Source of the DNA: Oscillospiraceae bacterium
GTDB lineage: Bacteria; Bacillota; Clostridia; Oscillospirales; Oscillospiraceae
Length of the DNA stretch: 11,623 bases
Assembly (NCBI GenBank): GCA_031266955.1
Contig: JAISAA010000206.1
Location: 1 to 11,623, forward strand
Reading direction: 5' to 3'
Under the pieces are notes generated by a model, which had not been told where the DNA came from, searched no databases, and saw only the letters and a program-made list of their open reading frames with translations. This document shows, in pieces, positions 7,762 through 11,623 of the stretch (positions within the stretch are counted from its first letter, which is position 1; each line of letters starts with the position of its first letter). The position numbers and the translations under genes were made by a program.

Positions 7762-7770
7762 GCGCCGCGC
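7746..7770. repeat. perfect 9-bp inverted repeat around the pyrF -35 box
   Basis: GCGCGGCGC (7746-7754) and GCGCCGCGC (7762-7770) are exact reverse complements separated by 7 bases. Those 7 bases contain the pyrF -35 hexamer. It is too far upstream to be in the pyrF transcript, so it would act as DNA, for example as a repressor operator. Because the region is GC-rich, chance formation of part of the match cannot be excluded. Confidence 0.6.
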
Positions 7771-7803
7771 GTGTGCGCGCGACGCTTGAGATTTAACGTG
7801 CCT

Positions 7804-7841
7804 GCGGGTACGGGATGCGCGCCGTAGGCGCGCACGCCCGC
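7804..7841. other. GC-rich hairpin between the divergent promoters
   Basis: TGCGCGCC (7816-7823) and GGCGCGCA (7827-7834) form a perfect 8-bp stem with a 3-base loop. GCGGG (7804-7808) and CCCGC (7837-7841) can extend it past an uneven internal loop. No T-run follows on either side, so it is not a classical terminator. It lies upstream of both flanking promoters, so a DNA-level role or no role is likely. Confidence 0.45.
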
Positions 7842-7875
7842 GCGCAAAATTTGTCGAAAAAACGAAAAAAATGTC

Positions 7876-7904
7876 TTTACAGGCGCTTCCACCTGTGGTA
7901 GAAT
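7876..7904 (+). promoter_or_regulatory. strong rightward promoter
   Basis: TTTACA (7876-7881), a 17-bp spacer and TAGAAT (7899-7904) make a near-consensus vegetative promoter. Phased A-runs at about 7846-7871 just upstream resemble an UP element. Initiation is expected near 7911. A terminator follows within about 30 bases of that point, so the promoter would make only a short RNA unless RNA polymerase reads through. Confidence 0.7.
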
Positions 7905-7910
7905 AATCCC

Positions 7911-7977
7911 AGCAGCCCAATATTCGACGCTGACAGCCGATGTAACATTTTATATTAAATGTTACATCGGCTTTTTT
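7911..7977 (+). ncRNA. candidate short transcript (about 67 nt)
   Basis: Bounded by the promoter at 7876-7904 and the terminator at 7935-7977, this would be a small RNA of about 24 single-stranded bases plus a terminator hairpin. No ORF fits. It could instead be a decoy or attenuated leader for the lipoprotein gene at 8261. Evidence is only the promoter-terminator spacing; no known RNA family was recognised. Confidence 0.3.
7935..7977 (+). terminator. Rho-independent terminator with 16-bp perfect stem
   Basis: The arms 7935-7950 (AGCCGATGTAACATTT) and 7957-7972 are exact reverse complements around a 6-base loop TATATT, and T7972-T7977 supplies the U-run. The inner 28 bases (7940-7967) recur in inverted orientation at 8082-8109. 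Confidence 0.8.
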
Positions 7978-8048
7978 CGCTTGCCCCGCAACGCTTTTTG
8001 CTCTCCGAAATTTGATTTGAACCCGCGCCCAAAGCCACTTCGCACCTC

Positions 8049-8076
8049 AAAAAGCCTTTGGCTGCAAGGGCTTTTT
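8049..8076. terminator. second terminator-like hairpin, possibly bidirectional
   Basis: AAAAAGCCTTTG (8049-8060) pairs with CAAGGGCTTTTT (8065-8076) through a GCTG loop, with one G-T (G-U) pair. The T-run at 8072-8076 follows the GC part on the + strand, and the A-run at 8049-8053 gives a T-run on the - strand, so it could stop transcription from both sides. No gene ends next to it on either side. Confidence 0.55.
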
Positions 8077-8080
8077 GAAC

Positions 8081-8110
8081 CATGTAACATTTAATATAAA
8101 ATGTTACATG
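8081..8110. repeat. second copy of the ATGTAACATTT palindrome, inverted
   Basis: CATGTAACATTT (8081-8092) and its exact reverse complement (8099-8110) flank AATATA. The central 28 bases are the exact reverse complement of 7940-7967, including the loop (TATATT against AATATA). Unlike the first copy it has no T-run and a 12-bp stem, so it is not a good terminator. The pair brackets about 114 bases. Confidence 0.75.
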
Positions 8111-8157
8111 CCTTAGCGGCGCTGAACAGCGAAAATTTAAGGACGGAGGAAAAGAAA

Positions 8158-8256
8158 ATGCACGTTATAAAATGCCCGAAAATATCACCACAGGAAAGAC
8201 CACCGCCGAGCTCGCGCGAAAACTACATTTATATTACATTAAAAATTGGAGGATGA
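8158..8256 (+). CDS. possible 32-residue leader ORF before the MORN lipoprotein
   Basis: An ATG at 8158 has a very good ribosome site (GGAGGA 8145-8150, 7 bases away) and runs 32 codons to TGA 8254-8256, stopping four bases before the lipoprotein ATG. Its last codons contain the lipoprotein's own ribosome site. The peptide starts MHVIKCPKIS and resembles nothing I know. A second frame, ATG 8172 to TGA 8262-8264, gives 30 residues with a helical TTAELARKLH stretch and ends in an ATGA overlap with the lipoprotein start, but lacks a ribosome site. Either could be a coupling or leader peptide, or the remnant of a decayed gene. Confidence 0.3.
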   Translation: MHVIKCPKISPQERPPPSSRENYIYITLKIGG

Positions 8257-8260
8257 GAAA

Positions 8261-9517
8261 ATGAAACGATTCACCGCTTTATTAACCGCCGCCCTCACCG
8301 TGCTGGTGCTTTTAGCAGGATGCACGACAGAAGAAGCTCCGGACACAACTACAACACCTACGGCAACCGCTGCACAGACACACGAACCCGCCGCAACACC
8401 GGAGAGCGTCACTGATATGGATTTGACGATTGGGCCCCACACCGGTAAGTACACGGGTACCGTGCTCAATGGTAAACCTGAAGGCTACGGTGTCTATGAA
8501 TACACGACGGATGACGATGACGACCTTGTACGCACCTATACCGGCGACTGGAAAAATGGGCTGCGAAACGGTCAAGGTAAACTTGTCTATTCGGATGGGG
8601 AATGGTATGAAGGCGAGTGGGTTGATGACAAATCCCACGGACAAGGCAAATACGTCCATTCGGACGGGAGCTGGTATGAAGGCGAGTGGGCTAATAACGA
8701 GGCCAACGGACGAGGAAGAACTCATTATGCTGACGGATCGGAATATGTTGGCGAGTTTGCTGACGACGCACACCACGGACAAGGCAAGTATGTCAATTCG
8801 GACGGGAGCTGGTACGACGGTGAGTGGGCTGATAACAAGTTCAACGGACAAGGGACGTTCCACAGGGCTGACGGCGCGGAATATGTTGGCGAACTTGCTG
8901 ATGGCGTATTCCACGGGCGAGGTAAACTTGTCGGATCGGATGGAAGCTGGTATGACGGCGAGTGGGTTGACGGTATGATCACCGGGCTGGGAACATTTCA
9001 TCTCCCTGACGTCGGCGAATATGTTGGAGCGTTTACTGACGGCGTATTTAACGGACAAGGAGTATTCACGGATGCAAGCGGCAACGTCACATCCGGCACG
9101 TGGGAAATGGGCGAGTATCTTAGCGGATCCGGCGGGAACGACACGCCGAAAGCGGTGACGCCGTCGAACCCGACGACGACCCCCGCGCCGGTCGCGAAGC
9201 CGCTTACCGCAGCGGACTACGACTATACGGGTACAGCGATGGGAGGGGTGCTCATGCGTATACAACCGCCATCGGCTAATATGGCGACCGAAAACACCTC
9301 AATTGACGTGTACTGTTCGGTTACTACTGCCTGCGGTGCCACCGTAGAAACATGGAGCGTCATTCACCCTACGGACTTTATTGACAATCAAGCTAAGGAA
9401 TCGGCGTACGCGTACTGCCGTACCAACTGTGGCTGTACCAACAAGAAAGGATACAAGTCGTGCTCGTGCGGTGGTTCCTTTGTTGACATAACGGTTACGC
9501 GTACACCAAAGCGGTAA
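8261..9517 (+). CDS. MORN-repeat lipoprotein with Cys-rich C-terminal domain
   Basis: A 418-residue predicted lipoprotein. It has a basic start (MKR), a hydrophobic stretch and the lipobox LLAGC with lipidated C21, so it should be anchored on the outer face of the membrane. A Thr/Pro/Ala-rich linker (about 22-60) leads to one outlying MORN unit at 64, an Asp-rich insert, and eight contiguous 23-residue MORN units (93-276; YxGEWxxxxxxGxGxxxxxDGxx). Units alternate between an SDGSWY form and an ADGxEYVG form. A second Pro/Thr linker (about 293-315) joins a tail with seven cysteines (352, 358, 386, 390, 392, 401, 403), including C-x3-C-x-C-x8-C-x-C. The tail is unrecognised; disulfides or metal binding are possible. 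MORN repeats in general bind lipids or proteins. The start is ATG 8261, with GGAGG at 8248-8252. GC content is lower than in the aro operon. Confidence 0.88.
   Translation: MKRFTALLTAALTVLVLLAGCTTEEAPDTTTTPTATAAQTHEPAATPESVTDMDLTIGPHTGKYTGTVLNGKPEGYGVYEYTTDDDDDLVRTYTGDWKNGLRNGQGKLVYSDGEWYEGEWVDDKSHGQGKYVHSDGSWYEGEWANNEANGRGRTHYADGSEYVGEFADDAHHGQGKYVNSDGSWYDGEWADNKFNGQGTFHRADGAEYVGELADGVFHGRGKLVGSDGSWYDGEWVDGMITGLGTFHLPDVGEYVGAFTDGVFNGQGVFTDASGNVTSGTWEMGEYLSGSGGNDTPKAVTPSNPTTTPAPVAKPLTAADYDYTGTAMGGVLMRIQPPSANMATENTSIDVYCSVTTACGATVETWSVIHPTDFIDNQAKESAYAYCRTNCGCTNKKGYKSCSCGGSFVDITVTRTPKR
8537..9088 (+). repeat. eight tandem 69-bp MORN-coding units
   Basis: The units are in perfect 69-bp register (8 x 69 = 552 bases). 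Alternate units are more alike than neighbours: those around 8606, 8744 and 8882 share the SDGSWY form, giving a 138-bp higher-order period. That pattern suggests growth by duplication of two-unit blocks. Confidence 0.85.
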
Positions 9518-9649
9518 CGACCTCTTATTAACTAGTGCCCTCGGTGCGGAAGCTCGAGCTACGGGGCACGCCCAAACCGGTTAACCCCCGGACACACACC
9601 ACACGAATTCAAAACCGTGCCAAGAGCGCGGCGAAAGGAAGCAAATAAA
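9518..9649. other. intergenic gap before the HEPN gene
   Basis: These 132 bases hold no convincing promoter. GTGCCC (9535-9540) and GGGCAC (9564-9569) can pair over a loop containing the palindrome AGCTCGAGCT (9551-9560), but no T-run follows. Only the ribosome site of the next gene (GAAAGGA 9633-9639) is clear. Confidence 0.4.
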
Positions 9650-10228
9650 ATGCCAAAGAACAAAGCAATTCTTGAAGACTACAGAGTCAACATCAACCGT
9701 GTCAAAAACTTGATCGACACATTTCACGCGATCCCCAAAAAGCCCGGGCCTGTTAAAGCCACCGACGTCGATATATTGCGCGCCTCCGTCGTCTTTCTGC
9801 ACGCCGCGTTCGAGTACTACTACAGGCAGGTCGTTATAGACGGAATCATACATCAATTAAAAAATCATAAAACGACTGATCTTGATAGGCTAAAGCTCGC
9901 CGTCCCAATCAAAGACCTGTACACCGCGCCCGCCGGCGATTTGTCGGCGGCGCTTGACAACGCGGTCATTGAAGAACTCAAAAAACAGTCCTTCAACAGC
10001 TACGGTCAGATAAAAACCCACGCCAAACAAGCGGGACTCGATATCGACAGCTTTACAAAAGGAAAAGAGCTCGACGAAATGATACAGCGCCGTCACGTCA
10101 TCGTGCACCATGCGGATAACTGCAACGGCGGGGCGAACTCTAAAAACAAGCTGACGGATGATATAGTTGAAAACTGGCTTGCGGCTGTTGATGAATTAGT
10201 TGCTCTGATCGAAAAGAATAATATTTGA
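9650..10228 (+). CDS. HEPN-domain protein (RiboL-PSP/MAE_28990-like), putative RNase
   Basis: A 192-residue, apparently all-helical cytoplasmic protein with no signal peptide. The helix VDILRASVVFLHAAFEYYYR (40-59) is typical of the first core helix of HEPN proteins in the RiboL-PSP/MAE_28990 group, and R148-HVIV-H153 is the R-x4-6-H motif that forms the RNase site in HEPN toxins and defence proteins. Polar and basic stretches lie between, then a closing helix from about 168 to 188. The start is ATG 9650 with GAAAGGA 10 bases upstream; a longer open frame to 9617 lacks such a site. No nucleotidyltransferase (MNT), antitoxin or restriction subunit is adjacent; the neighbours are two surface lipoproteins. 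It ends 23 bases before the LRR gene, so the two are probably co-transcribed. HEPN assignment is by motif and helix pattern; the exact subfamily and any RNase activity are inferred. Confidence 0.7.
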   Translation: MPKNKAILEDYRVNINRVKNLIDTFHAIPKKPGPVKATDVDILRASVVFLHAAFEYYYRQVVIDGIIHQLKNHKTTDLDRLKLAVPIKDLYTAPAGDLSAALDNAVIEELKKQSFNSYGQIKTHAKQAGLDIDSFTKGKELDEMIQRRHVIVHHADNCNGGANSKNKLTDDIVENWLAAVDELVALIEKNNI

Positions 10229-10251
10229 TTAAATAAAAAGGAGTGTCCAAG

Positions 10252-11055
10252 ATGAAACGGAAAATCACAATCGCGCTGACCCTCATTCTCACGCTCGGCC
10301 TGCTCGCGGCTACGGCTTGCAGTTCCACCGCCGCGCCCACCGCTACGCCAACCTCGACGCCCCCGCCGACCGAGACCCCGTCCGAACCCGACGCCGAGGA
10401 TTTTATCACCATAAAAGGCGAACAGTACAGCACAAGTCTCACCGAGCTCGACCTGAATTCATCAGACCTGACCGACGCCGACATTTTACCGCTGCGACAG
10501 ATGACTAATTTAACCCGGCTTGACCTGAGCACGAACGCGATCACAGACATTATACCGCTTGCGGAGTTATCAAATTTGACGTGGCTGGACGTGGGCGTTA
10601 ACGAAATCTCTGATATCACCCCACTCGCGGAGCTTACGAATTTGACCGAGTTGTATTTGAACGAGACCGAAACCGACGACATCAGCCCGCTCGCGTCGCT
10701 TTCAAACTTGAAGTGGCTGAATTTATCCGACAACCAAATCCGCGATCTCTCCCCGCTCGCGGAGCTGACGAACTTGACGGCGCTGATCTTGTTTAATGTT
10801 CAAGCCGACGATATCAGCCCGCTCGCCGGTCTGACTAATTTAACGGAGCTTTACTTATCCGACAACTCCATCACCGATATAACCCCGCTCGCCGGCCTGA
10901 CTAATTTAACGGTGTTGGAGTTGAGCCGAGACCAAGTGATTAGCCTAATCACGCTCTCCGGACTGACAAATTTGACGTACTTGAATTTAGAAGGCAACCC
11001 AATCACCGACTGGTCGCCCGTTGCGCACGTTGAGGATGTAGACGGTCGCCCGTAA
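10252..11055 (+). CDS. leucine-rich-repeat lipoprotein (internalin/SDS22-like repeats)
   Basis: A 267-residue predicted lipoprotein. MKRK and a hydrophobic run end in LLAATAC, with C23 as the likely lipidated residue in a slightly atypical lipobox. A Thr/Pro-rich linker (about 26-45) follows, then a cap-like first repeat (60-83) and eight 22-residue repeats at 84-259 of the form LTNLTxLxLxxNxIxDIxPLAx, as in internalins. The chain ends eight residues after the last repeat, with no C-terminal cap, LPXTG motif or extra domain. Repeat 8 (LELSRDQVISLITLSG) departs most from consensus. The likely role is protein binding at the cell surface; no partner can be named. The start is ATG 10252, with AAGGAG at 10238-10243. 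It is the second gene after the HEPN gene, and its linker resembles that of the MORN lipoprotein. Confidence 0.88.
   Translation: MKRKITIALTLILTLGLLAATACSSTAAPTATPTSTPPPTETPSEPDAEDFITIKGEQYSTSLTELDLNSSDLTDADILPLRQMTNLTRLDLSTNAITDIIPLAELSNLTWLDVGVNEISDITPLAELTNLTELYLNETETDDISPLASLSNLKWLNLSDNQIRDLSPLAELTNLTALILFNVQADDISPLAGLTNLTELYLSDNSITDITPLAGLTNLTVLELSRDQVISLITLSGLTNLTYLNLEGNPITDWSPVAHVEDVDGRP
10501..11028 (+). repeat. eight tandem 66-bp LRR-coding units
   Basis: Eight units in exact 66-bp register (528 bases) encode the 22-residue repeats. Two neighbouring boundaries (about 10819-10844 and 10885-10910) are nearly identical in bases, differing by about one position over some 26 bases, which points to recent duplication or gene conversion there. 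Confidence 0.8.
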
Positions 11056-11092
11056 GCGTCCCGCAGTACAATTATCGCGATTCCCGCCCGCC

Positions 11093-11293
11093 TGTGTGCG
11101 GCTCATAAACACCTATGAGCGGTTCCCATTTAAGTATAAGCGGCTCACACTCAAAAATAAGGAGCTCCCATTCGAGTATAAGGCTCTCCCACTTGAATAT
11201 GAGCCGCTCCCATTCAAGTATAAGCGCCGCCCATTAGAGTATAAGCACCTCCCACTAAAATACGAGCGGTTCCCACTTAAATATGAGAAGCCC
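11093..11293. repeat. 21-bp tandem repeat array, about 8.5 degenerate units
   Basis: Eight full units run in perfect 21-bp register from 11114 to 11281, then a 12-base partial unit (to 11293). A decayed unit may precede them (11093-11113). The consensus is about TATRAGCGGCTCCCAYTYRAG. The TCCCA core and TATRAG are most conserved. The array fills most of the gap between the LRR gene and the truncated last gene. The frame through 11114 is open in all units and would encode the heptapeptide Y[KE]xLP[FL][KE], with changes that keep Leu/Phe and Lys/Glu, but no ribosome site precedes it. 21 bp equals two helical turns, so each unit presents the same face of DNA. Confidence 0.9.
11101..11120. other. 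hairpin at the left edge of the 21-bp array
   Basis: GCTCATA (11101-11107) and TATGAGC (11114-11120) are exact reverse complements over a 6-base loop. The right arm is the first seven bases of the first full repeat unit. Confidence 0.4.
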
Positions 11294-11349
11294 GTAAAAA
11301 CAATAAAATCGCTCCCGGATATTCGGGGCAAGGAAAAGAGGATCATATT

Positions 11350-11623
11350 ATGCCGCAAACCGACTACATCCCCACCCGCGACGCCGACTTCGACGGCTGG
11401 TATTACAACCTGAAAAACTACGTAGTGGAAAAGACCCAAGGCCCATACCCCTATCAATGGACAAACATCCCACCCGAAAAAGTAACGGAGCTGACAACCT
11501 TTTACGACGACTGGCACGCAAAATACAACACAACCCTCGCCGCTCATACGCCTGTAGATACGGAGTACAAAAACGACGCGCGAAAAGCCGCCGTAAAATA
11601 CATCCGCAATTTCGTAGCGCAGT
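11350..11623 (+). CDS. 5' part of a gene of unknown function, cut by window end
   Basis: ATG at 11350 with AGAGGA at 11337-11342 opens a frame that is still open after 91 codons at the window edge. The protein begins MPQTDYIPTRDADFDGWYYN, continues with WTNIPPEKVTEL, a Trp/Tyr-rich helical segment, HTPVDTEYKNDARKAAVKYI and RNFVAQ. There is no signal peptide or membrane segment in the visible part. From memory it resembles a family of roughly 200-residue uncharacterised proteins found, often in several copies, in termite-gut and rumen spirochaetes, Bacteroidetes and Clostridia. I cannot confirm this here and no function is assigned to that family. It follows the 21-bp array by 56 bases. Codon use (ACC, GAC, TAC, CCC) is consistent with real coding. 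Confidence 0.75.
   Translation, partial: MPQTDYIPTRDADFDGWYYNLKNYVVEKTQGPYPYQWTNIPPEKVTELTTFYDDWHAKYNTTLAAHTPVDTEYKNDARKAAVKYIRNFVAQ

Noticed and set aside
7669..7920. 84-codon N-terminal extension of pyrF
   Set aside because: Arg/Ala-rich low-complexity reading that includes the pyrF promoter; family similarity begins at ATG 7668.
8075..8100. Promoter TTGAAC/TATAAA before the MORN lipoprotein gene
   Set aside because: The spacer is about 14 bases, too short, and the -10 lies inside the palindrome.
8312..9265. 317-codon minus-strand frame opposite the MORN gene
   Set aside because: Antisense reading of in-register repeats; no start context or domain.
9535..9569. Terminator after the MORN lipoprotein gene
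   Set aside because: Only a 6-bp stem with a large loop and no T-run.
11093..11293. CRISPR array
   Set aside because: Units are directly adjacent with no unique spacers, and no cas gene is visible.
11096..11413. 105-codon ORF through the 21-bp array as a confirmed gene
   Set aside because: No ribosome site at GTG 11096, and the frame overlaps the better-supported gene at 11350 in a different frame. Kept as a hypothesis in the findings only.
11113..11547. 144-codon minus-strand frame through the 21-bp array
   Set aside because: A 21-bp repeat repeats any open frame, so the length is inflated; it also runs opposite the 11350 gene.

Overview
The window looks like chromosomal DNA of a GC-rich bacterium, most likely an uncultured or poorly studied member of the Clostridia (Firmicutes). 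This rests on the type Ibeta DAHP synthase, the fused chorismate mutase/prephenate dehydratase, the RGGGHFSGR form of chorismate synthase, the roughly 290-residue PyrF, and lipoproteins with Thr/Pro-rich linkers. The taxonomic call is an inference from protein style, not a database result.

Region 1 (about 1-6229, + strand) is a tight aromatic amino acid operon: the last codons of an upstream gene (plausibly aroB), then aroA, aroC, aroF, pheA, an aroK-aroQ fusion and aroE. Together they supply DAHP synthase, 3-dehydroquinate dehydratase, shikimate dehydrogenase, shikimate kinase, EPSP synthase and chorismate synthase, and carry chorismate on to phenylpyruvate. Of the seven steps to chorismate only AroB is not seen, and the window starts inside the gene before aroA. 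Gaps are short or negative, including 4-base and 8-base overlaps, so the genes are probably co-transcribed and translationally coupled.

Region 2 (6254-7761, - strand) is a convergent two-gene unit, pyrF followed by a PAP2-family membrane phosphatase, joined by a GTGA overlap. Its promoter is very clear (TTGACA, 17 bp, TACAAT), and the -35 box lies inside the loop of a perfect 9-bp inverted repeat.

Region 3 (about 7762-8260) is a non-coding stretch rich in structure. It has a GC hairpin, a second strong promoter facing right, a 16-bp-stem terminator only about 30 bases past it, a second terminator-like hairpin, and a second copy of the terminator palindrome in opposite orientation. Two short overlapping reading frames end at the next gene.

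Region 4 (8261 to the end, + strand) is an accessory module lower in GC than the operon. It holds a MORN-repeat lipoprotein with a Cys-rich tail, a small HEPN-domain protein with an intact RNase-type R-x4-H motif, an LRR lipoprotein, a 21-bp tandem-repeat array, and the start of a gene of unknown function cut by the window edge. The two lipoproteins probably sit outside the membrane and display binding repeats. The HEPN protein is cytoplasmic and 23 bases upstream of the LRR gene. No known defence or toxin system is completed by this set. The 21-bp array, the paired palindromes and the MORN-HEPN-LRR arrangement are the parts most worth a second look.
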